Positions 8,542 to 16,792 of a stretch of DNA of 64,000 bases are shown here, one piece after another; the first letter of the stretch is position 1; each line of letters starts with the position of its first letter. Source of the stretch: an uncultured Clostridia bacterium (lineage in GTDB: Bacteria > Bacillota > Clostridia > Oscillospirales > Acutalibacteraceae); contig CALEJF010000003.1 in the NCBI GenBank assembly GCA_937898625.1, positions 62,001 to 126,000 on the forward strand, read 5' to 3'. The notes under the pieces were generated by a model. That model was given only the letters and a program-made list of their open reading frames with translations, did not search any database and had not been told where the DNA came from. The position numbers were made by a program, and so were the translations under genes.

Positions 8542-10647
8542 GTGAAGAAAGCATATAGTTTTAAAATAAGAGCAACGGCGTTTGTTACAGTTGTTTTATT
8601 TGTAGTTTCACTTTTTATTGCCGACCTTTTCAGAATTCAGGTTTTAATGAGGGATGAATATTCCTCGAAAAACCTTTTCCTTTCATCAGCGAATACCAAA
8701 ATTGAGGCTTTGCGAGGAGAAATTCTTGATTCTAATGGAAAAGCCTTGGTTTACAACACCCGTTCAAATTCTGTTTTTATAGATGCATCATATTTCCCAA
8801 AAGCATCCAAAAAAGAGGAGAGAAACGAGATTGTTCTTGCCTTGTTAAAGGTTTTTGACGAAAATCAGGTTGAATACAACTCTCTTTCCCCTTTGGAAAT
8901 CGTTGACGGAAAAATTACCTATAAAGAAGATTGTGAAAGTTTAAAGAGTTTTCTTTTTAAGAAGGATTATCTTAATTTAAACAGTTATGCAACAGCGCAG
9001 AACTGTTTTGATGCTCTGTGTGACTATTATAAACTTGAGAATATGACAACAGAAGAAGCAATAAAACTTTCCTCTGTTTATATTGCTATGGTTAAGGCTG
9101 ATTTTTCAGCAAATAATCCATTTACCATAGCAGAAAATGTATCTACACAGCTGGTTTCATATTTGAAAGAACAAAGTAGATTTTTTAAAGGCGTAGATGT
9201 TCGTGTGGATACGGGCAGAGCCTATACTGACGGCACAATTGCACCACATATTATAGGATATTATGACTCCATCAGTGCTGAAGAATATGCAAATGAAAAT
9301 GAAAAGTATCAGGAAGCAATCAAGGCAGAAGGATTAACAGATGAAGAATTAAAAATTCTTAAACTTCGTTCCTATGGTATGACTGATAAAATTGGAAAAT
9401 TTGGTATTGAAAGTGCCTTGGAAGATGAGCTTCGTGGTACAAACGGAATTCTCACAACCTCTACAAATTCAGACGGAACAAAAACAGATACTATTACAAC
9501 CCAGCCTGTTAACGGAAACAATGTTATTTTAACAATAGACGGAGATTTTCAAAAAAAGGTGCAGGATATATTGTCCTCAAAAATTCATAGTACAGTAGAG
9601 TCTGATAAGGTTGCAACAGCAGGTAGCATTGTTGTTATGGATGTAAATGATTTTTCCGTTCTTGCTTGTGCAACATATCCGTCATATAACCTTGAAACAT
9701 ATAAAGAAAATATAGTTGAACTGAATAAGGATAAAACAGCGCCTTTGTGGAACAGAGCGTTAAGAAGTACCTATGCTCCCGGCTCAACAGTAAAACCCAT
9801 TGTAGGTATTGCAGGACTTGAAGAGGGAATAATAACAAGCGAATCAGGAATTAAATGTAACCTTACTTACACATATTTTGACGATTTGCCTCTTAACTGC
9901 GTTGGTTTGCACAATCACGGCGGAAAGTATATAAATCTTAATCAGGCAATTACCTATTCTTGTAACACATACTTTTATGAAGTGGGCAGAATGTTGGGAA
10001 TTTCAAAACTCAATCAATATTTTACAATGTTTGGTTTGGGACAAAAAACAGGTGTTGAACTGACTGAAGCAAAAGGAGTTGTTGCAAGTAAGGAAAACCG
10101 TGAGGCAGCAGGCGGAATCTGGTATCCCGGCAACACTGTTCAGGCGGCTATCGGTCAATCGGACAACCTTTTTACACCAATTCAACTTTGTGCTTATGTA
10201 GCAACATTGGCGAATGGCGGAACAAAGTATAAAGCACATTTTGTAAAGAGTATAAAATCATTTGATTATTCGGAAACTTATTACGAGGCAGAGCCCGAGG
10301 TGATAAGTCAGGTAACAGCATCACAGGAATCCATTATGGAAGCAAAAAGAGGTATGATGTCCATGGCAAATACTCTTTATGCCTTCCAAGCACTTGACTA
10401 TAGCGTTGCTTCAAAAACAGGTACTGCTCAGGCAAAGAAAAAAGTGGGAGATGTATATGTTGCATATACCAATGGTTTTATGATTTCTTTTGCTCCTGCA
10501 GACAATCCGCAGATTGCTGTAGTAATCGCTATTGAAAATGTTTCATCAGGTGGTTTGGGCAATTATGTTGCAGAAGTTTATAAGGCATATTTCGATAAGA
10601 ATTCAGATGTAACCAACTCACAACAAAGTGGAGTAATTCTTAATTAA
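8542..10647 (+). CDS. mrdA: penicillin-binding protein 2, elongasome transpeptidase
   Basis: 701 residues starting at GTG 8542 after AAGGAAGGTG. An N-terminal transmembrane anchor (about 10-32) is followed by the PBP dimerisation domain and the class B transpeptidase domain. All three active-site motifs are present: S415-T-V-K418 in APGSTVKP, S473-C-N475 and K625-T-G627 in ASKTGTAQ. It cross-links peptidoglycan during side-wall growth. Its position as last gene of the mre operon supports PBP2 over the division enzyme FtsI. Confidence 0.93.
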   Translation: MKKAYSFKIRATAFVTVVLFVVSLFIADLFRIQVLMRDEYSSKNLFLSSANTKIEALRGEILDSNGKALVYNTRSNSVFIDASYFPKASKKEERNEIVLALLKVFDENQVEYNSLSPLEIVDGKITYKEDCESLKSFLFKKDYLNLNSYATAQNCFDALCDYYKLENMTTEEAIKLSSVYIAMVKADFSANNPFTIAENVSTQLVSYLKEQSRFFKGVDVRVDTGRAYTDGTIAPHIIGYYDSISAEEYANENEKYQEAIKAEGLTDEELKILKLRSYGMTDKIGKFGIESALEDELRGTNGILTTSTNSDGTKTDTITTQPVNGNNVILTIDGDFQKKVQDILSSKIHSTVESDKVATAGSIVVMDVNDFSVLACATYPSYNLETYKENIVELNKDKTAPLWNRALRSTYAPGSTVKPIVGIAGLEEGIITSESGIKCNLTYTYFDDLPLNCVGLHNHGGKYINLNQAITYSCNTYFYEVGRMLGISKLNQYFTMFGLGQKTGVELTEAKGVVASKENREAAGGIWYPGNTVQAAIGQSDNLFTPIQLCAYVATLANGGTKYKAHFVKSIKSFDYSETYYEAEPEVISQVTASQESIMEAKRGMMSMANTLYAFQALDYSVASKTGTAQAKKKVGDVYVAYTNGFMISFAPADNPQIAVVIAIENVSSGGLGNYVAEVYKAYFDKNSDVTNSQQSGVILN

Positions 10648-10655
10648 AAAAATAC

Positions 10656-10684
10656 TTGATTTTTGAAAAATCTTGTGTTATACT
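10656..10684 (+). promoter_or_regulatory. sigma-A promoter of rpsO
   Basis: TTGATT (10656-10661), 17-base spacer and TATACT (10679-10684). The expected start near 10691 gives a leader of about 100 nt, unusually long for this genome. Confidence 0.75.
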
Positions 10685-10698
10685 ATCAAGGCTATCTC

Positions 10699-10740
10699 TG
10701 TGCACTCGGGTGATTGAGTAATCCCAAACGGGAGTTCACC
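10699..10740 (+). promoter_or_regulatory. structured rpsO leader (candidate S15 autoregulatory RNA)
   Basis: In the roughly 100-nt leader GTGCACTC (10700-10707) pairs with GAGTTCAC (10732-10739) with one mismatch. An inner helix pairs GGG-TG-ATT with AATCCC around GAGT. Ribosomal protein S15 represses its own mRNA through structured leaders in several bacterial groups, and these leaders are not conserved in sequence. The link here is inference from position and fold only. Confidence 0.45.
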
Positions 10741-10793
10741 TACTTTCATCTGGGGCATTTGAGCATAAATATTATTTAATGAGGTGAAAATCA

Positions 10794-11057
10794 ATGACAC
10801 AGGCAGAAAAACAAGCTATTATGGCTGAATACGCTGCTCACGAAGGCGACACAGGTTCTCCAGAAGTTCAAATCGCTGTTCTCACAAAGAGAATTAACGA
10901 CTTAACTGAGCACCTTAAGGCTAACAAGAAAGACCACCACTCTCGTCGTGGCCTTCTTAAAATGGTTGGTCGTAGAAGAAATCTTCTCGCATACCTTCAG
11001 AAGAAGGATATCGAAAGATACCGTGCAATCGTTGCTAAACTTGGTCTTCGTAAGTAA
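10794..11057 (+). CDS. rpsO: 30S ribosomal protein S15
   Basis: 87 residues, very close to the universal S15 length of 88-89. The family signature is clear: HEGDTGSPEVQIAVLTKRI, then the 16S-binding part KKDHHSRRGLLKMVGRRR. It binds the central domain of 16S rRNA early in 30S assembly. ATG 10794 follows GAGGTGAAAATCA. As in many bacteria, pnp follows. Confidence 0.97.
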   Translation: MTQAEKQAIMAEYAAHEGDTGSPEVQIAVLTKRINDLTEHLKANKKDHHSRRGLLKMVGRRRNLLAYLQKKDIERYRAIVAKLGLRK

Positions 11058-11067
11058 TCACAACAAA

Positions 11068-11101
11068 TTAAGGCAGATAAGTTTTCGCTTATCTGCCTTA
11101 A
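11068..11101 (+). other. strong stem-loop after rpsO without a T run
   Basis: TTAAGGCAGATAAG and CTTATCTGCCTTAA form a perfect 14-bp stem with loop TTTTCG. The next bases are AATGCATTT, so it lacks the U-tract of an intrinsic terminator. It may protect the rpsO mRNA 3' end, act as a processing site, or be a weak terminator that allows read-through into pnp. Confidence 0.7.
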
Positions 11102-11124
11102 AATGCATTTAAAGGCATTAACTT

Positions 11125-11214
11125 CTGAGGCGAAAATTTAAGGTTTTAGCGGTAAATAGAGCTTTTAAGAAACTTTAAAGGTTGTATTTATTGCTAAACA
11201 GATTTTTGCCTCAG
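11125..11214 (+). promoter_or_regulatory. 90-nt long imperfect hairpin in the pnp leader
   Basis: CTGAGGCGAAAATTT (11125-11139) pairs with AGATTTTTGCCTCAG (11200-11214). Inside it TTTAGCGGTAAATA (11145-11158) pairs with TATTTATTGCTAAA (11185-11198), and the core AGCTTTTAAG can pair with CTTTAAAGGTT. The result is one nearly continuous rod ending 37 nt before the pnp start. In E. coli a pnp leader hairpin is cut by RNase III and the product is destabilised by PNPase itself; a similar feedback is plausible here but not shown. Confidence 0.65.
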
Positions 11215-11251
11215 TACAAGAAAAAACAAAAAGTAAAGGAAGGTAAAAATT

Positions 11252-13447
11252 ATGTTTTTCAAGAATTTTAAAGTATGGGAAACAGAACTCGCAGGCAGAA
11301 AATTGACTCTTGAAACAGGCAAAATGGCAGGTCTTGCTAATGCTGCTATTCTTGCTCGTTACGGTGAAACAGAAGTTCTTTGTACAGTAACTGCTTCTGC
11401 AAAACCAAGAGAAGGTGTCGATTTCTTCCCTCTCTCAGTTGACTATGAAGAAAAAATGTACTCAGTAGGTCGTATCCCCGGTTCATTCCAGAGAAGAGAA
11501 GGCAGAGCAAGTGAAAAGGCTATTCTTACATCACGCTGCATTGACAGACCTATTCGTCCTCTTTTCCCAAAAGACCTCAGAAACGACTGTTCAGTTGTTG
11601 CAACAGTAATGTCAGTTGACCCTGATTGCTCACCTGAAATTACAGCTATGATTGGTGTTTCAGCAGCAATCGCAATTTCAGATATTCCATGGGACGGTCC
11701 TGTTTCCGGTGTTAATGTTGGTCTTGTTGAGGGCAAAATCGTTATTAACCCAAATCTCGAGGAAAGAGCAAAGTCAGACCTTGTGTTGACAGTTGCTTCT
11801 ACTGCTGACCTTGTTGCTATGATTGAAGCAGGCGCAAACGAAATTGACGACGATACAATGTTTGATGCTATCATGGCAGGTCACGCTGAAAACCAGAAAA
11901 TCGTTAAATTCATTCAGGGTATCGTTGAAGAAATAGGCAAGCCAAAGTTTGCTTATGAATCTTCTGACCCGGACCCAGAGATTATGGCAGAAATCGAAGA
12001 ATTCTGCATTGAAGATGTTAAAAAAGCTCTTGATACAGACGACAAACTTGTTCGTGACGAAGCTCTTCTTCCAATCTACGAAGCAGTTCACGCAAAGTTT
12101 GACGAAAGATTTGAAGGCAACGAAGCAAAACTTGACGAGATTATGTATCTTGTTCAGAAACATGTTGTTCGTGCATGGCTTAAAGATGAGCATAAGCGTG
12201 TAGACGGTCGTGGTATTGACGAAATCCGTCCGCTTAATGCAGAAATTGACCTTATCACTCGTGCTCATGGTTCAGGTATGTTTACTCGTGGTCAGACACA
12301 GGTTCTCTCAATCGCAACACTCGGACCTATGGGTGATGCACAGCTTCTTGATGGTCTTGATGAACAGACAGAAAAGAGATATATCCACCATTACAATTTC
12401 CCATCATACTCAGTTGGTGAAACAAAGCCATCTCGTGGCCCGGGTCGTCGTGAAATCGGTCACGGTGCTCTTGCAGAAAAGGCTCTTGTTCCGGTTATTC
12501 CATCAGTTGATGAATTCCCTTATGCTATCCGTGTTGTATCAGAAGTTCTTTCTTCAAACGGTTCAACTTCACAGGGCTCAATCTGTGGTTCAACTCTTGC
12601 TCTTATGGCTGCGGGTGTTCCAATTAAAGCTCCAGTTGCAGGTATCTCTTGTGGTCTTATCACAGGTGACGAAGGCGTTTATGGCGACTTTATGACAATG
12701 GTTGACATTCAGGGACTTGAAGATTTCTACGGCGATATGGACTTTAAAGTTGCAGGTACAAAGAAAGGTATCACAGCAATTCAGATGGACCTTAAAGTTC
12801 ACGGTCTTACACCTGAAATTATTAAAGAAGCATTTGCAAAGACACACAAAGCAAGAGAATATATTCTTGATGAAATTATGCTTCCTTGCATCGCAGAGCC
12901 AAGAGCAGAACTTTCAAAATATGCTCCAAAGATGCTTTCAACAAAGATTGACCCTGAAAAAATCGGTGATGTTATCGGTAAACAGGGTAAGGTTATCCAG
13001 AAGATTCAGGCTGATTGCGAAGTTAAGATTGACATTGAAGAAGATGGACGCGTATTCATTTCAGGTATTGATATTGATAACGCAAAACGCGCTCTTTCAA
13101 TTGTTGAACTTATCGCAAAAGACCCTGAAATCGGCGCAATCTACAACGGTGTGGTAACTCGTCTTATGAGCTTCGGTGCATTCGTTGAAATCGCTCCTGG
13201 TAAAGAGGGACTTGTTCACATCAGTCGACTTGATGTTAAACGCACAGAAAAGGTTGAAGATGTTGTTAATGTTGGTGACACAGTGCTTGTAAAGGTACTT
13301 GAAATTGACGACCAAGGCAGACTTAACCTTTCTCGCCGTGATGCTCTTATCGAAGTTAAGGGTCTTGTTCCTGAAAATGAAATTGATGAAGAACCAAAAA
13401 AACGCGACAACAATCGTCGTTTCCACAAGAAAAGAAACAACGAATAA
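11252..13447 (+). CDS. pnp: polyribonucleotide nucleotidyltransferase (PNPase)
   Basis: 731 residues, full length. Phosphorolytic 3'-5' exoribonuclease of mRNA decay. Domains in order: RNase PH-like 1 (about 10-230), helical linker, RNase PH-like 2 (about 310-550, with FPSYSVGETKPSRGPGRREI and the phosphate-binding region SNGSTSQGSICGS), KH domain with GKQG at 576-579, and S1 domain (about 628-698: GVVTRLMSFGAFVEI). ATG 11252 follows AAAGGAAGG. No clear promoter is seen between rpsO and pnp, so it is probably co-transcribed with rpsO and controlled by its leader hairpin. Confidence 0.97.
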   Translation: MFFKNFKVWETELAGRKLTLETGKMAGLANAAILARYGETEVLCTVTASAKPREGVDFFPLSVDYEEKMYSVGRIPGSFQRREGRASEKAILTSRCIDRPIRPLFPKDLRNDCSVVATVMSVDPDCSPEITAMIGVSAAIAISDIPWDGPVSGVNVGLVEGKIVINPNLEERAKSDLVLTVASTADLVAMIEAGANEIDDDTMFDAIMAGHAENQKIVKFIQGIVEEIGKPKFAYESSDPDPEIMAEIEEFCIEDVKKALDTDDKLVRDEALLPIYEAVHAKFDERFEGNEAKLDEIMYLVQKHVVRAWLKDEHKRVDGRGIDEIRPLNAEIDLITRAHGSGMFTRGQTQVLSIATLGPMGDAQLLDGLDEQTEKRYIHHYNFPSYSVGETKPSRGPGRREIGHGALAEKALVPVIPSVDEFPYAIRVVSEVLSSNGSTSQGSICGSTLALMAAGVPIKAPVAGISCGLITGDEGVYGDFMTMVDIQGLEDFYGDMDFKVAGTKKGITAIQMDLKVHGLTPEIIKEAFAKTHKAREYILDEIMLPCIAEPRAELSKYAPKMLSTKIDPEKIGDVIGKQGKVIQKIQADCEVKIDIEEDGRVFISGIDIDNAKRALSIVELIAKDPEIGAIYNGVVTRLMSFGAFVEIAPGKEGLVHISRLDVKRTEKVEDVVNVGDTVLVKVLEIDDQGRLNLSRRDALIEVKGLVPENEIDEEPKKRDNNRRFHKKRNNE

Positions 13448-13462
13448 TATCAATTAAAAGTT

Positions 13463-13494
13463 AAAGCCTCCACAAAATGTGGAGGCTTTGTTGT
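13463..13494 (+). terminator. Rho-independent terminator of pnp
   Basis: AAAGCCTCCACA / TGTGGAGGCTTT, a perfect 12-bp stem with a three-base loop, followed by GTTGT. The T run is short. Confidence 0.8.
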
Positions 13495-13499
13495 ATAAA

Positions 13500-13615
13500 T
13501 TGAAGTTTGTCAAATTAAATTCGAAATGCGAAAATTCGAAACTACGTTGCAATTAAAACCCCCTCCCTTATTGAGGGAGCGAAAAAGAGTTCGACAAATT
13601 CAATTTGTCAAATTA
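13500..13615. repeat. palindrome-rich intergenic element
   Basis: Contains CTCCCTTATTGAGGGAG (5-bp stem) and the near-perfect palindrome GACAAATTCAATTTGTC at 13593-13609, with a related TTTGTCAAATTAAATTCGAA near 13507. It lies just past the stop codon of the minus-strand cysteine-rich gene and has no coding potential. It resembles a degenerate interspersed repeat or may act as a bidirectional terminator region. Confidence 0.4.
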
Positions 13616-13619
13616 TTTA

Positions 13620-14447
13620 TTAATCCCCACAAGCACAGGTTGGTCGATAGCTGTCTTTTAAGCAACCTTCTTTAGGTGGGAAGAATTCGTCAATCGGGAA
13701 TTGGATTCTTCTGAATGCATCACAAGGATTTTCGTTATCACAGGCACATTCTCTGCTTGGAATACAGAAATCGTATGCAGGAATAAGCATCTGCACATCT
13801 CTTTCAAGTTGTACAATGGTGAAAATTCCAAGTGTAACTGTAACTGCTTTCTTGGGGTCATCGTCGTAGCAGTCAAAATCTCCTTCAAAGCATCTGCAAA
13901 CACAACGAGGAAGTCGTGACGGCTGACAACACGAGTAACAAGAATGGCATTCGTTAGCGTTACGAAGTTTTGCATCAAGGCAAATTGGGTCAACAGTCTG
14001 GACTTTTGCCTTTGGGTTTGTGCTGACCATATCAAGTTGCTCGTCAATGTCGTTGCAAACAAATTCTGATGAAAAGACTTTAACATTACCCTCTGAACCA
14101 TATAGAATGCATTTTTTTGAGAAAGAGGCAAGGCCTTCTACCATACAAGGGGGATTGGTGTGGCCGGTAAACACATCAAGGCAAACTTTGAAATAATAAG
14201 TAACATCAACAGAATAATAACCTCTGTTAAAAGGCACTTTTTCGACTTCGATAAAAGCATTAAGTACTTCGGCACCTCGGCAACGGACATTTGTTGCACG
14301 GTCAATGATACATTGTGCAGAATTAGTGAAATAAACTTTTAAATCTTCAAGACAATCCTTGTCTGCGCAGGAGTCATAAACTCTGTTGGTATCAATGCAG
14401 ACTGCTTCTTTTATCTTTGTGGGTGTACAGTTTTTATTTTCTGACAT
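13620..14447 (-). CDS. cysteine-rich conserved protein, possible spore surface component
   Basis: 275 residues with 26 cysteines, including clusters ECHSCYSCC, RCVCRC and ECACDNENPC. The rest is predicted to be beta-rich, with no signal peptide and no transmembrane helix. The start is ATG 14447, placed by GGAGGAA eight bases upstream; an earlier in-frame ATG at 14462 precedes that site and was rejected. I do not recognise a named family, although similar unannotated proteins are usual in spore-forming Clostridia. The upstream CATACAAT resembles sporulation sigma E/K -10 boxes, which together with the cysteine clusters suggests a spore coat or mother-cell role (inference). Confidence 0.7.
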   Translation of the reverse strand: MSENKNCTPTKIKEAVCIDTNRVYDSCADKDCLEDLKVYFTNSAQCIIDRATNVRCRGAEVLNAFIEVEKVPFNRGYYSVDVTYYFKVCLDVFTGHTNPPCMVEGLASFSKKCILYGSEGNVKVFSSEFVCNDIDEQLDMVSTNPKAKVQTVDPICLDAKLRNANECHSCYSCCQPSRLPRCVCRCFEGDFDCYDDDPKKAVTVTLGIFTIVQLERDVQMLIPAYDFCIPSRECACDNENPCDAFRRIQFPIDEFFPPKEGCLKDSYRPTCACGD

Positions 14448-14483
14448 AGCATTTCCTCCCATAAATTATCAACTGACAGTACC

Positions 14484-14505
14484 ATTGTATGTTGAAGAGA
14501 TAGAA
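14484..14505 (-). promoter_or_regulatory. possible sigma-E/sigma-K type promoter for the cysteine-rich gene
   Basis: On the minus strand CATACAAT (14491-14484) matches the mother-cell sigma -10 consensus (CATACAnT). An AC-containing box lies about 14 bases upstream. The predicted start would be about 30 nt before the ATG. No sigma-A boxes with good spacing were seen. Confidence 0.4.
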
Positions 14506-14703
14506 TTGTTACTAGAGTAATAAGTTAATTTGACCTGACGGTCAGCTAAATACGGCTTCGTCGTGCTAATTTATTATTGTATAATAGCTGAATTGTTCGC
14601 TATGCTCACAGCTAAATTTTGCACCAACGGTGAAATTAAGTGGCTTTTAAGTTGATTGAGCTATCTTGTGAAACGAGATAATTTGCCTTTTTTTACAAAA
14701 CAG

Positions 14704-14732
14704 TTGTTAAAGAGAAAAATATATGTTAAAAT
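14704..14732 (+). promoter_or_regulatory. sigma-A promoter of proBA
   Basis: TTGTTA (14704-14709), 17-base spacer, TAAAAT (14727-14732). No T-box-like GGTGGTACCGCG element is seen, so control of proline synthesis probably rests on feedback inhibition of ProB. Confidence 0.7.
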
Positions 14733-14763
14733 ATTATGATTATAGTTTTACGAGGGTAGGATT

Positions 14764-15549
14764 ATGGCAGTTTTAAAAAATGTAAAACGAATTGTTGTTA
14801 AGGTTGGTACATCAACACTTACATATAATACGGGAAAAACAAATATAAGAAGAATGCACAAGTTGGTAAGTGTGCTTTCGGATATAGTTAATTCAGGAAT
14901 CCAGGTTGCTCTTGTAACAAGCGGAGCAATCGGTGTCGGTGTCGGAAAACTAGGACTTAAAGAAAAACCTGCCGATACAGCAGGCAAACAGGCGGCGGCT
15001 ACAATCGGTCAATGCGAATTGATGTTTATGTATGATAAGCTTTTCGGTGAATATGGTCATACGGTAGGACAATTGCTTATTACAAAAAGTGATGTTGAAA
15101 ATGGCGAGAGAAGACAGAATCTTGTTAATACATTTAATAAACTTTTTGATTTTGGTGCAATTCCCGTTATTAACGAAAACGATAGTGTTGCAGTTGAAGA
15201 AATCGTCTATGGCGACAACGACTCTCTCTCTGCAATTGTTGCAAAACTTATAAAAGCAGATGCTCTTATTATTCTTACGGATATTGACGGACTTTATGAC
15301 TCAAATCCAAATGAAAATGAAGATGCAAAGTTGATTCCTCTTGTAACAGAAATTGATGAGGATTTATATAAAATAGCAGGTGGCAGGGGCTCAACTCTCG
15401 GCACGGGCGGAATGGTTACAAAACTCCACGCAGCAGAAATTACTATGGATGCAGGAATTGACACCATAGTTATGAATGGCGAAAATCCAACAGATATATA
15501 TAAAGCACTTGACGGAAAACAAGTAGGTACATTCTTTAAAGGTAAGTGA
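14764..15549 (+). CDS. proB: glutamate 5-kinase (gamma-glutamyl kinase), PUA-less
   Basis: 261 residues. First step of proline synthesis: ATP-dependent phosphorylation of L-glutamate. Amino acid kinase motifs are present: RIVVKVGTSTLT at the N-terminus, LVTSGAIGVGVGKLG, FGAIPVINENDSVA and LTDIDGLYDSNP. E. coli ProB is 367 residues because of a C-terminal PUA domain; here the protein ends after the kinase domain, a short form known in many Firmicutes. The stop is 4 bases before proA. Confidence 0.95.
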   Translation: MAVLKNVKRIVVKVGTSTLTYNTGKTNIRRMHKLVSVLSDIVNSGIQVALVTSGAIGVGVGKLGLKEKPADTAGKQAAATIGQCELMFMYDKLFGEYGHTVGQLLITKSDVENGERRQNLVNTFNKLFDFGAIPVINENDSVAVEEIVYGDNDSLSAIVAKLIKADALIILTDIDGLYDSNPNENEDAKLIPLVTEIDEDLYKIAGGRGSTLGTGGMVTKLHAAEITMDAGIDTIVMNGENPTDIYKALDGKQVGTFFKGK

Positions 15550-15553
15550 TTTT

Positions 15554-16792
15554 ATGCTCACAGAAATCGGTAAACGAGTAAAAGATGCGTCAGTTTCTTT
15601 GGCTGTTGCATCAACTGAAGATAAAAACAGAATACTTAAATCAATCGCAACTGCTCTTCGTGAGAATTGCGACAAGATTTTAGAAGCAAATGCTCTTGAC
15701 CTTAACAATGGCAGAGAAAATGGAATGGCAGAATCTCTTTTGGACCGTCTTATGCTTAATGAAGAGCGAGTTGAGGGTATGGCACAGGGTGTTGAAGGCG
15801 TAATTGCACTTCCTGACCCCGTTGGCAGAATTCTTTGGGAAACCGAAAGACCAAATGGTATGAGAATTCAGAGAGTCAGCACACCTTTAGGTGTAATCGG
15901 TATCATTTACGAGGCAAGACCAAATGTTACAAGTGATGCTGCAGCTCTGGCTATAAAATCAGGTAACACAGCAATTCTTCGTGGTGGCAAAGAGGCGTTT
16001 AACTCAAACTCTGCTATTATGGATGTTATGAGAGATGCGATTAGCAAAGAGGGTTTTAATCCTGATATTGTTGAATTGGTAAGGGATACTTCAAGGGAAA
16101 GTGCAAATGCTCTTATGAAGATGAATGGATATATTGACATTCTTATTCCTCGTGGCAGTGCAAAGCTTATAAATGCAGTTGTGCAGAATTCAACTGTACC
16201 TGTTATTGAAACCGGTGCAGGTAACTGCCATGTTTATATTGATGAGTTTGCAGATATTGATATGGCTGTTGAAATTGTCAACAATGCAAAAACAAGAAGA
16301 ATTTCTGTATGCAACACGGCAGAAAGTCTTCTTATCCATAAAAATATTGCAGAACTTGCTCTCATAGCAATCAAAGCAAAACTTGATGAGAAAAATGTTG
16401 TTCTCTATGGTGACGAGATTGCAAGGGCTATCTGTCCCGACATTGAGAAAGCATCGGAAGAGGACTGGGCAACGGAATATCTTGACTACAAAATGTCTGT
16501 TAAGATTGTTTCTTCTGTTGATGAGGCAATTGAGCATATAAGAAAATACTCCACTAATCATAGTGAGAGTATTGTTACAGAGAATATAGAAAATGCAGAA
16601 AAATTTATGAATTCAGTTGATTCAGCGGCAGTTTACCATAATGTCAGCACTGCATTTACTGATGGCGGAGAATTTGGCTTTGGTGCAGAAATCGGCATTT
16701 CCACGCAAAAACTCCACGCAAGAGGTCCGTTGGGACTTCCTCAATTGAATACATTTAAATACAAAATTTATGGCAACGGTCAGGTGAGATAA
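15554..16792 (+). CDS. proA: glutamate-5-semialdehyde dehydrogenase (gamma-glutamyl phosphate reductase)
   Basis: 412 residues, full length. Reduces gamma-glutamyl phosphate with NADPH to glutamate semialdehyde, the second step of proline synthesis. The aldehyde dehydrogenase-fold catalytic cysteine is C253 in ISVCNTAES. Other family stretches are GIIYEARPNVTSDAAAL, LRGGKEAFNSN, and the C-terminal FGFGAEIGISTQKLHARGP. It follows proB by 4 bases and its stop codon directly abuts the ATG of the next gene. Confidence 0.96.
   Translation: MLTEIGKRVKDASVSLAVASTEDKNRILKSIATALRENCDKILEANALDLNNGRENGMAESLLDRLMLNEERVEGMAQGVEGVIALPDPVGRILWETERPNGMRIQRVSTPLGVIGIIYEARPNVTSDAAALAIKSGNTAILRGGKEAFNSNSAIMDVMRDAISKEGFNPDIVELVRDTSRESANALMKMNGYIDILIPRGSAKLINAVVQNSTVPVIETGAGNCHVYIDEFADIDMAVEIVNNAKTRRISVCNTAESLLIHKNIAELALIAIKAKLDEKNVVLYGDEIARAICPDIEKASEEDWATEYLDYKMSVKIVSSVDEAIEHIRKYSTNHSESIVTENIENAEKFMNSVDSAAVYHNVSTAFTDGGEFGFGAEIGISTQKLHARGPLGLPQLNTFKYKIYGNGQVR

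Larger units (their letters stand above)
14448..14763. other. 316-bp intergenic region with serial short palindromes
   Basis: Gene-free stretch between the divergent cysteine-rich gene and proB. After the minus-strand promoter it holds a run of small inverted repeats: CTGACGGTCAG, ACGGCTTCGTCGT, AGCTG...CAGCT and AATTTTGCACCAACGGTGAAATT (the last centred near 14625). The style differs from neighbouring DNA and looks like a degenerate interspersed repeat. The proB promoter lies at its right end. No ORF or known RNA was recognised. Confidence 0.5.

Noticed and set aside
11774..12268. Several long minus-strand open frames inside pnp (also 13097-13453)
   Set aside because: Antisense shadows of a strongly codon-biased gene; no ribosome sites and no recognisable protein pattern.
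14463..14763. T-box or proline riboswitch before proB
   Set aside because: No T-box bulge sequence (GGTGG-type) and no U-tract terminator; only small palindromes and a sigma-A promoter are present.
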